A DNA stretch of 64,000 bases from Tricholoma matsutake (taxonomy: Eukaryota > Basidiomycota > Agaricomycetes > Agaricales > Tricholomataceae). A program made the translations under genes and the position numbers. The stretch covers positions 7,440,001-7,504,000 of the forward strand of contig AP026547.1 of the NCBI GenBank assembly GCA_026075535.2, read 5' to 3'. The notes beneath the pieces were generated by a model. It was given only the letters and a program-made list of their open reading frames with translations, searched no databases and was not told where the DNA came from. Shown in pieces: positions 55,450 through 64,000 of the stretch; the first letter of the stretch is position 1, and each line of letters starts with the position of its first letter.

Positions 55450-58100
55450 AGTCATTGCATTCATGACTACACAAACCACTATGCCAGCTTGTGGTCATTT
55501 GACTGCTCTGAAATTTGACCCTACTCAACCTCGGGAGCTCTGACGATACTTTGAGGAGCTTGAATTATTGTTCCCGACCTGTGGCGTCACTGAATCCAAC
55601 CTGATGAAGAAACACACTTGTTGCTACCTCGACATCAACTCTTCCAAACTCTGGGAATTACTTCCAGAATATCAGCCCGGCACTTCATTCAATGAGTTTT
55701 GAACGGCAGTACATAAACTCTATCCCAGCTTGGAAGACAAACATAAGTGGAGCATATCGGACATGGACAAATTAGTGGGAGTACAACTACGTGTTGGGAT
55801 ATTCGACGCAAACGATCTAGGAATGTATTATCAGGTGTTCTACAACATTACTCACTTTTTATGAGCAAAGAATAGGATCTTGGAAGCTGAGCAAAGCAGA
55901 GCTTACATTTGAGGATTCCAACCTGGCTTATGGACTCGAATTGTGTGACAACTCCAGATCATTATCCCAATGATCCATATCTGCTCAATGACATTCACGA
56001 CACAGCAAAATTTGTACTAGCAGGCTCTAACATATCAAACTCAGTGATACTCAACCCGGGAAAACCACCAAAACAGCCGATGAGGCAACCAATGATATTT
56101 GCATGAGTCAGAGGAAGGGTGCAAGACATTCTGAATGTTTGTGTTCCAACTTATGGAAAGATAACTAGTTGGTACTAGTTGTGAAGGTAGTGCTATAGGA
56201 GACAAAGGTGTTTGGCATGGTCCGATCAATATCGAGGATGATCAATGAGATTGATGGTGAATGATGTTTATTGTCGATGGTCAATGTGTGAATTCTGAGG
56301 ACCTTTCAATAGGTTGATAGTATACAAAGGGTATAGCCAATGGCTATAAAGTGGTTACTAGTGCTAGCGACAAGAGGATTGAAGGAGGATTGAGGATGCA
56401 ATGATCACAGAGGTTTCTCATCAATCGAGAAAACTTGTAGAGACTTAGATTGTTTTAGAAGGTTGATTGGATGCTTAGAACTGTATACAAGATGATAGGT
56501 GAAGACAATTTCTTGTTTTTCCAAGTAGATACTACAGAGTTTCATATGTTTTAAAAGAAACTTCCTAAAATGGTATAAGAAACATGTGTAGAACATGAGG
56601 CAAAAGATATGAGTTAAGGCACAAGGCCAAAAAGGAGACTGGAATCCGAACAAGAAAGAGATATATCATATGATGAAGGAGTGATAAAGGGAAAGAACTA
56701 AAAAAAGACTGTCCTTTGTGTATAAACCACACTAAGTCTCGCAATAATCCATCCAGTGGGTTCTGTATGCAATAGGGAGTTGGAACAAGGCTGACCTACT
56801 ATCAGCAGGTTTGAGCATGAGTTGGAATACTTCCTGGCACATGGTCTTCCACCATTTAGATAACAAATGTGGCACCCGATGTTGCTCGTAGTCTCTCGAT
56901 ATCGATCAATAATGCTCAATGATGGTCGATGATGTTCGATCATGGTTGCAGTTTGTTCGACGTTGATCGGGGATGTTCAATGGTCATTTAGAGGGATCTT
57001 AGGGGTTTTCAAGGTAGTCCTAAGGTTGTGCAATGTGGTTTCTTGGTACAATCGATGTTGCTGGTGATGTTTTGATGTGGTCAATATGATATCGCAATCA
57101 ATAGACTGGGTCACACTGCGTCTGGGACCTCATAGGAGTTAGCCAATGTGTTTAGAATGTGGTTAGAATGGTGTATCGGCTTTTGAGCCGAGGAGACAAC
57201 CTATCATCAGTAATCCACCAATCGACTTCTTCATCACACTTGACATCGAACATTGGAAATATGGTAACTTCATCACCCGGAACTATTATGATCAAAGCCA
57301 AAGATCTAAATGCAATGTTCAAATGATTTGCTAGTACCATTGCTACACACATCACAGGTACTAAATCAACTACAGCTCCTTGCACTAATTTGGCAGACAG
57401 ACAGGCACACATTGATGCACTTCTTTGCATATTTTGCAGTTTATTGGGACATTTTATCCCTGACTGTTTGGTTTGTCAGTTGTACTTGAATGAAGGGAAG
57501 TGTTAGCAAAACATGGAAGGAAAGATCATACTTCCAAACAGACAATTCATGCCTCGAAGTATCCTGGCAGGTTTATCAAGGAACACATTGATGAATGGTG
57601 GAAATGGAACCCAGATGCAGCAACAGCAGCCACACTTTTAGTTGGAATCATACCATCGGCACCTTTGACTTTGACTAATTCAACCTCGGCTGCGATCACT
57701 TCAATAATGGAGTCCAATGCAGTTCTGACATCGGCATCAGAAAAGAAAGGCATTTATCATAACTCAACATTGACATCTGACTCCGAAGATAGAATAGCGG
57801 CTCTCAAGTGAGAGCTATTCGTGCTTTGAAGTGGTCGACCATTCTCGCATCTGAGCAACAAGGTTCGAAGTCCAGTTCTGGCCACAACAATCCCCATTCC
57901 TGCATCTTTGACATCAACTGCCCCAATACCAGCACCATTGACATCTTCATCGACAACAGTCAACCCTTCGACTTCAACTATGGCTCTGACATTGGCATCA
58001 ACATTGACTTCTCCTGCTTTGACTACCTCGCCATTGACCACTGTACCCCCAATGCAAACCTCAGTACACCCTTACGCATCGGTCAGGGAGAATGCCTATT
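55450..58100 (+). pseudogene. Gypsy G3 gag, interrupted by inverted LTR
   Basis: From about 55465: TTQTTMPA, LKFDPTQPREL then RYFEELELLFPTCGV, ELLPEYQPGTSFNEF, HKLYPSLEDKHKWSI, LVGVQLRVGIFDANDLGMYYQ, EAEQSRAYI and GFQPGLWTRIV: the gag core of mushroom gypsy elements. The frame has stops near 55541, 55700, 55861 and 55911, several at former Arg codons. It resumes after the LTR (57207) with IDALLCIFCSLLGHFIPDC (CCHC knuckle, about 57411-57470) and GKIILPNRQFMPRSI, then a Thr/Ser/Pro-rich linker to about 58100. Confidence 0.8.
56045..57206 (-). repeat. Inverted G3 LTR inserted in G3 gag
   Basis: 1162 bp, TGATACTCAACCCGG to GACAACCTATCA. TCAG flanks both sides (56041-56044, 57207-57210; TCAGT if the shared T is counted). 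Gag reads across once it is removed. It forms a long inverted repeat with the 5' LTR at 53940-55129. Confidence 0.8.
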
Positions 58101-58961
58101 TGCCACCACACAAAAGGAACTTTGCTGGTGCATCGAAGGGTAAAGAGAAAGACGGACCATCATATGCGACACAGGCACCGGTACAGAAGGAGAAAATTGC
58201 CCACAATATCTTTTCATGCATGCTCGATGAAGATGCCAATCATTATGCTTACATTGGAAGAACTACTCTCGCTGTCACCCGAGGTTCAAACAAAATGGAG
58301 AGAACAGGTCACACCAAAACAGGTACCACAAACTGGAAACAATCCCACAAACATGTTCAGTCCCAATGTGATTATTGTGCCCAACCCATATGAGACCTAT
58401 ATTAGCAGTCTTTGACCTGGTGAAATCCCTCAGCCAATTGTCATCACTAAAGAAACTTCCTCAATTAGATCAGTTATTATGGATGTTCAGGGTAACAACC
58501 AGATAGAAAGTGTCATCGATCCCGGTTCCTCAATCATATCGATGGTCGAAGACATCTGCCATGAACTTGGTCTAGCATATGACTCCTTGATTCAGCTTCT
58601 GATGCAGTCTGCCAACAGCACTGTGGACAAAACACTTGGTTTAGCATGCAACGTGCCTTGTGATCTCAGCAGAATCACCCTATACATGCAGATACATGTT
58701 ATTCGGGACCCAGCTTACAATATTCTACTCGGATGACCTTTTGATGTCTTAACAGAAAGCATCATCAGAAATTATCAGAATGAAGCCCAAACGATCACAA
58801 TCTGCAATCCAAACTCAACTCGGACTGCTACCATTCCTTTGATCCCTAGATTGCATCATCGTTGAAAAGTAGTTCGTGAGGATTTTCAGCATTAGAGAAT
58901 GAGATTTTGGAACAGTGTGCTTTCATTATTTCATTCGACTCTTCTGACTCCTCTATATTTA
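58101..58961 (+). pseudogene. Gypsy G3 protease region
   Basis: ITLTLEELLSLSPEVQTKWREQ is readable near 58230-58310 in a shifted frame. Then 58479-58736 gives QIESVIDPGSSIISM (DPGS active-site variant of DTGS), CHELGLAYD, QSANSTVDKTLGLACNVPCDL and HVIRDPAYNILLG. After a TGA (Arg position, RPFD) comes PFDVLTESIIRNYQNE. This is the retropepsin domain of the G3 polyprotein. RT is missing; sequence becomes unrecognisable near 58860 and LTR2 begins at 58962. Confidence 0.82.
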
Positions 58962-59773
58962 TGTAAGTCTGGCCCCACAGACTCACAACATTACGACAAG
59001 TTAATTTACCTACACCACCATTACACACTTCCACGGCACTAGCACACCACACACATCACTGACACAACCACCCTCGCCACCAACACAGCCATCGGCAATA
59101 GCACAGCCACCTACAGTGCATAAACAACTCACCAACACCAGACATACCAAAGTCTGGTTACATTACTATACCACCATTAAACACTTCCATGGCACCAGCA
59201 CAGCCACACACATCGCCGACACAACCACCCTTGCCACCGGCGATAGCATAGCCACCTACGGCGCATAAATGACTCACCAACACCAGATATACCAATGTCT
59301 GTGTTACAGTGAGTTATGGCCACCCTACACACACATCGCTGACACAATCACCCTCGCCGCTGGCACAGCCACCAGTGAACACAACAACAACAACTGGCGA
59401 CATGCATCCTGGCAATGGCACCATACATCCTTATTACCCTTCTATCCACATCCAGCAGTGCCAACATTATCCTATTGATGTGGGACCTTCCTATTGATGC
59501 GGTACCTTCCTATTTTGTGACTATGCCTGATGTGGCCTTCCCAAATCACACACTATGTTTGATGCAGCCTTTTACTTACATGGTCAATCTTTTTCTGATA
59601 TATTACTTATTTTTTATTCCTTAACCTTCATTCCTACTTCCATGCAACAAAGGTATAGTAACTTCCTATTCTTTTATTTGTAGTAACTTATGGTTCCTAC
59701 TTCCATGCAACAAAGATAATCTGATCCTGTCTTTTAGTAAACCTAAGTCTAGTGCAGGCTGCCAAACTTGGCA
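58962..59773 (+). repeat. 5' LTR of an LTR2 retrotransposon
   Basis: About 812 bp, TGTAAGTCTGGCCCC to GCCAAACTTGGCA. It contains an internal imperfect tandem duplication (RCACTTCCAYGGCACYAGCAC words near 59023 and 59183). Followed by TTCTTCCAC (possible primer-binding site), a leader and gag on the same strand. Confidence 0.7.
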
Positions 59774-59994
59774 TTCTTCCACTTTTTTTTTGACACCGAC
59801 AACTTTCTTCACCTACTGAACCAACCCTGTCTCAGCAACCTTCCACCCTCATCCCACTCCTCACCAGGAGCACTAGAAGAAGTTTACAGGATTCTGGCCA
59901 ACCAGCCAAATTTGATACACCACCAACCACATGATGAAAGCGCCAGCACATCTGCCGATCACTGCCACCGTCACCACCAAACACTGATACTGAC

Positions 59995-61032
59995 TTGTCC
60001 ACCGATGAAAGTACACCAACCATCACAATTAACCATCCCAACTACTGGGCTGCACCACCTGCCGCTCGAACCAAAATGTCACCCTCCACACAACCCCTCA
60101 CCAAAGTGAAGGTCACAAAGATGAAGGAATGCCCAATGCTCACCACCAGAAAAATCACCCCTCTCATCATGCAACTGTGGACCCTTGCATGCAAACACTA
60201 CAAGAAGCATGGTGGGAAGACAGATGATGAAACTGTCAGCTATGTCGCCGAGGGCATGTTTGAACCTTGCCTTGTGGCATGGTATCAAGCTGACCAAACT
60301 TGGATTGATGCCCTCTCCCTGGATGGATACCTTGGTGAGTTCTCCCAACTCGTCCTGGAGAAGAACTGGGCCCACGACATCCTCAAAACCATCCTCTCCT
60401 CATCACAAGGTGACCAGGTCTTCATTGACTGGAAAATTGAGATTGAGAACCTGAATGTCATCCTCACCACCTCTGCACCAGCCAAGGCCCTGACCAAGGC
60501 TGAACTCAAAAACCAACTCCAATCCAACCTCCACCCTGACTTGAGACTCAACATCAGTCTTGAGCCTGTCCTGGCCACTGAACTTGCCCCCTGGGCCCTT
60601 GAGGTAAAGGAACGCAATGACTGCATGCGTGCAGAAGATGCATGCACCCAAAAACTCATTGATGCCTCTGCTGCTGCATGTGCCACACGCTGCAGCAAGA
60701 AGAAAGACCTACTTTCTCAACTCACTGACCCACCAGTGAAGAGAAACTCTCCCACTGCTGGCCCCAGCAAAATAAAACAGGTTGAGAAGAAGCACCTCCC
60801 TGCCCTCACACTTGAAGAATGGGCAATCCTCAAAAAACATGCCGGCTGCACACAATGCTGGAAATTGTATGCTGGCCACAAGAACCCTGACTGTGCCATG
60901 AAAGTAGACAACACCTGGCCTGATGCCAAGACATATGTCACACTCATGGCACTGGCAGCGGCAACAAAAGCAGTGGTTGAGGACAATGAAACTGACTCAT
61001 ATGTCCCTCCCCCTGCTGATGTCCCCTTTACT
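59995..61032 (+). pseudogene. LTR2 element gag, truncated by TLE-6
   Basis: A long open frame from 59995 (MSTDESTPTITINHPNYWAA) runs to the TLE-6 insertion. Features are LTTRKITPLIMQLWTLACKHY, EPCLVAWYQADQTWIDALSL, YLGEFSQLVLEKNWAHDILKT and a charged C-terminal part. The knuckle is CTQCWKLYAGHKNPDC (spacing C-x2-C-x6-H-x4-C), with DNTWPDAKTYVTLMALAAA after it. This is a retrotransposon gag of a type common in Agaricomycetes. About 345 native residues precede the insertion; the frame continues 23 codons into TLE-6. A possible leader frame is at 59768-60109. It has few lesions compared with its neighbours. Confidence 0.75.
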
Positions 61033-61297
61033 GAGGTCTTTACACTCCCCCCCCCCCAATCCGAGTGGACTCCACTCGGACTCCACTCGGACTCCACTTA
61101 GACTCTGCTCGGACTCAACTAGAAATTTGTTGGCTGAGACACCTGCCAAATTAGTAGGTCCAGTCTGAGCAGACTCCTAGTATAGTCCTAGTGTCTGATT
61201 GGACAGTCCTAGCTGCATCCATTCAGACAATCCTAGGACAGTCCTAGCATTCAATGTGTTTGCAGTTACTTATTTATAAATAGAAAATGTAATTAAT

Positions 61298-61372
61298 GGT
61301 AGGGATTTGAACCCTCACTTTGACATAGCTTATGTAATGAAGCGAATGAGCCTAACCGTTACACTACAATAG
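61298..61372 (-). promoter_or_regulatory. tRNA-like module of TLE-6 (outward)
   Basis: Minus strand: A-box-like TTGTAGTGTAACGGTTAGGC and a consensus-like B box, GAGGGTTCAAATCCCTACC. It is among the best-preserved modules. Confidence 0.78.
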
Positions 61373-61859
61373 CTTTTCTCTCTTGGAAAAGCAATGCTGT
61401 ACATACAACACCTGGTGGCTGTGTATTACAAAGCACACAGCTGCATCATCAACACATCACTACTGTCAAGTTGCAACGACGCCACCTCCTCCTACCTCAC
61501 AAACCAAAGACAGAAGCAGGGCCCAAATGACATTATTGTTGTTTGGGCCACTAGTAAGTATTTTTTTAAATGTTCTTTGTTGTTTTGCTTAACTAACTCA
61601 TTATTCATTAGTAATAGGTTTGATTATATCAACAACATGATGGGATGAGACGACTGGACAACAGGACAATGGGACAATGACTGGACGAGACAACTGGACA
61701 ATGAGACAATGAGACAATGAGACAAGATGACAATGACAAACAAGGAGCAGCAGCAAACAACAAGAAAAGGCCCAAGAGACGTCCATCAACATCTCTTGGG
61801 CCACAAGTAAGTTTTTTTTTCTTTTCCTTCTTTACTAGCAAACTTTTTTAGGTACTAAT

Positions 61860-62420
61860 TTAAACTATTGATAGCAACGATGACAAGACGGCAGGGGCCA
61901 ATGAAACAGATGATGGGGACGATAGGAAGGGATAGAAGGAGGAACAAGAAGGCCAACAACCAGCACCAGCAACCACCATTGCGAGCCCCTGCTCGCAAGG
62001 TGGATCACTGGTGCTCAACAATGAACCAGCAACGATGGGAGGGGAGGGACAACAACAATGACAGCAGACAACAACAACAACAGGGGACAGTGATGGCGAC
62101 AGGGACGATGACAGGGGATGACAACGATGAGGGGGGAGGAGATGAGAGGGGGGGAGAATGATGGAGACAAGAGGGGGGGACAACAACGATGGAACACACC
62201 ACCTCACAAGCAACTGCTCATGGGGTGGACCATGGGTGGAATGATGATGAGGCCCACCAAGCACCCCAGAGACAAAAAGGGGGGAACAACGACAAGAGAG
62301 GGAATGATGACAGGAGGGGGAACAACAATGAAAAGGGGAGGGGGGAACGACAAAGGGAAATGACAAAGGGGAGAGGGGAGCAACAACGGAGGAATGACGA
62401 TGAGGGGGGGACTTTTTGTA
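61860..62420. repeat. Low-complexity GGA/GACAA-rich part of TLE-6
   Basis: Purine-rich runs (GGGGGA, GACAACAACA). Long frames on both strands here come from composition only. Confidence 0.7.
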
Positions 62421-62513
62421 TTTTTTGTCCTTTGATATCTATAGTTATTATATTCAATTAAACTATTCATAAAAGATACCCCAAAGAAATTAGTAGTTTG
62501 GATATCTGTGAAG

Positions 62514-63485
62514 GTCTGTAATGAGGTCAGTAAGGTTTTGTAATGAGGTCAGTAAAGTTTTGTAATAACGTCAATAAAGTTTTGTAATGAGGTCAATAAA
62601 GTTTTGTAATGAGGTCAATAAAGTTTTGTAATGAGGTCAGTAAAGTTTTGTAACAAGGTCAGTAATGAGGTCAACAACATTTTGTAGTGAGGTCAGCAAA
62701 GGTTTGTAATGAGTTCAGTGAAATTTTGTAATGAGGTCAGTAAAGGTTGGTAATGAAGTCAACAAATTTTTGTAATGAGGTCAGCAAAAGTTTGTAATGA
62801 GATCAGTGAAATTTTGTAATGAGGTCAGTAAAAGTTTGTAATGGTATGATGTTAGTAACATTTTGTAATCAAGTCAGTAAAAGTATGTAAATAAGGTCAG
62901 TCAATGTGTGAAACAAGGTCAGTAAAAGTTTATAATCAAGTTGGCAAAGTTTGTAAACCAGTCAGTACAAGTTTGCAGTGACTTTGTGCATGCGATATAG
63001 TGGACACCTACTTTCATGCCTCGCAGTATCTGCACACAACATGACCAAACAACTCACACTGCCAACTGTATGAGACATACTAATGGCTCATTCATTCACA
63101 CACATCACTTTTGTAAGTCTTGCATCATTAAATGGGTAAATGACAAATTAATGTTTATATTCAAAGGTTAATACTGTGGCATTTGGTAAGCTTAAATGTG
63201 AAATCAACCTGACGACCTATTGCAAGTTAAGTAATGACTTTTGTAAGTTGTTTTTTAGTCAACATATTTATAGTACTAAGTCAATCATTAGAAGCATGTT
63301 ACTGACTTCAATATGAACCACTACAAACTTGTTCACTGCTTTGTTACAAACCTATATTGACCTTGGCATAAACTATTACAAAAATGTTATTGACTTTAAT
63401 ACAAGCCATTACAAATTTGTTTACTGACTTTGTTATGCTTGGTGTAAACTATTACAAACATATTATTGACTTCAATACAAACAAA
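62514..63485. repeat. 22-23-bp tandem array, partly inverted
   Basis: About 20 imperfect copies of TTGTAATGAGGTCAGTAAAG lie in 62514-62970. Degenerate copies in the opposite orientation (CATTACAAACTTGTT, TTACTGACTTTGTTA) lie in 63290-63485. A nonrepetitive AT-rich segment separates them. Similar words occur in repeat U (33660-33840, 42040-42240). Confidence 0.8.
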
Positions 63486-63486
63486 C

Positions 63487-63760
63487 TGTTGAAATTAATC
63501 CCAGTGATGCATGCTGTATACATGAGGCAATACATGCAGCATATGCATGTTACTGTGCTTACTGCGCATACATGCGGTAAACACATTCCTGAGTCATGTG
63601 ACGTCCTTATTATTATGTATATAAGGAGAACCTGTACCGTAGTAGGAATACAGTGTTCTTACCTCTGCTAACCCTAGCTGTAAGTCTAAGTAAACCCCAG
63701 GTAGGTTGTAAGGAACGTGTTGTCTCTTCCACTGTGCAGCGTATATAGTCTGCTCCAACA
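63487..63760 (+). repeat. Probable 5' LTR of a Copia-like element
   Basis: 274 bp, TGTTGAAATTAATCCC to GCTCCAACA, with perfect TGTTG/CAACA ends. A TATATAAGG box lies near 63617-63626. It is followed at once by GGTTATGGGCCCTGC, a primer-binding-site-like sequence often seen after Copia LTRs. The body would lie beyond the window; 63761-64000 has no recognised coding sequence and keeps CpG. Confidence 0.6.
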
Positions 63761-64000
63761 GGTTATGGGCCCTGCTGGGCACGTCACGAACGCGCCTTAA
63801 TTGGCTGCGAACGACGTTGACTTCATCGTCTCCAAATTATAACCTTGCGCTCTTCGTGAGCTGCATTGCACTCCCTGCGAGCTGCACATAAAACCTCGGT
63901 TGACTAGGGTTAACCACTCTGAAGGAGTGTTTTCTCCTGAGAACATTAAATGTGTTTTATTGAGTAAAAAGACTGATTGAGCGCTTTTAACAGCTGCCAC

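Larger units (their letters stand above)
61033..62470. mobile_element. TLE-6, right end missing
   Basis: Starts GAGGTCTTTACACTCCCCC within the gag above. The subterminal zone has GAGTGGACTCC and TCCTAGGACAGTCC words, as in TLE-4. There is an outward tRNA-like module (61298-61372, minus) and a GGGCCCAAATGA...TTTGGGCC hairpin before a GTAAGT donor at 61554 (intron-like to 61617). A second unit follows at 61807-61851, then GAGCCCCTGCTC and AAGCAACTGCTCATGGGG hairpins. Recognisable sequence ends near 62470 without a terminus. Confidence 0.78.

Noticed and set aside
20496..61372. tRNA-like modules as genuine tRNA genes
   Set aside because: Boxes A and B are present, but acceptor stems and anticodon arms do not fold convincingly, and all sit at fixed positions in TLE copies.
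61860..62470. Long open frames on both strands (up to 168 residues) rich in Pro/Ser/Val or Arg/Gly/Asn
   Set aside because: They lie in the purine-rich low-complexity part of TLE-6; both strands are open at once and no domain is visible.
62514..63485. Telomeric or subtelomeric repeat
   Set aside because: The unit does not resemble TTAGGG and the array is followed by an LTR-like sequence.

Overview
The window reads as a repeat-rich segment of an Agaricomycete (mushroom-forming basidiomycete) nuclear genome. The evidence is introns of 43-60 nt with GTRNGN donors, chromodomain Ty3/gypsy elements, a Helitron with a protein HUH motif, a RecQ-like helicase paired with a DUF6589 gene, and a MLKL-N-terminal-like four-helix protein of a type common in mushroom genomes. 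Everything here was read by eye; family names come from recognised motifs, not database searches. Almost all coding sequence is broken mobile DNA. The one gene that looks intact lies at 8641-9643.

Layout. 1-6950: a decayed LINE (gag-like ORF1, then endonuclease, reverse transcriptase, RNase H and a zinc-binding tail). 6950-12030: an island that keeps CpG, carrying the MLKL-like gene and little else recognisable. 12031-17886: Ty3/gypsy copy 1 on the minus strand. 18236-25712: a nest of three members of an unusual element family (called TLE here), a solo LTR and a hAT-type foldback element, inserted into a Helitron whose coding pieces lie at 20864-21498 and 25713-27010. 27062-29692: an integrase fragment, a repeat-rich stretch and a solo LTR. 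29842-33276: a broken multi-exon gene split by another TLE. 33592-43594: two direct copies of an AT-rich repeat; the first holds a solo LTR and a 5.46-kb transposon (36248-41705) with 253-bp inverted ends, a DUF6589 gene and a RecQ-like gene. 43843-46717: gypsy copy 2 with most of pol deleted. 46718-53880: LTR fragments, a Copia gag/protease split by a TLE, and a gypsy chromodomain tail. 53940-61032: a gypsy element (LTR, gag, protease) with an inverted LTR of its own family inside gag, then an LTR plus gag of another element. 61033-64000: a truncated TLE, a 22-bp tandem array and the left LTR of a Copia-like element running off the window.

The two most novel-looking systems are these. (1) The TLE family has six copies. 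Termini resemble GAGNNCTTTACACTCCCCC, target duplications are 8-9 bp, subterminal palindromic motifs differ between subfamilies, outward-facing tRNA-like modules sit near the ends, and the core is made of GC-rich hairpins and intron-like units. No transposase is visible in any copy. (2) The DUF6589-RecQ transposon has a 9-bp target duplication and a near-empty site preserved in a paralogous repeat 1.6 kb away. Decay is widespread and looks like CpG deamination, for example CGA to TGA stops and C/T or G/A differences at former CpGs.
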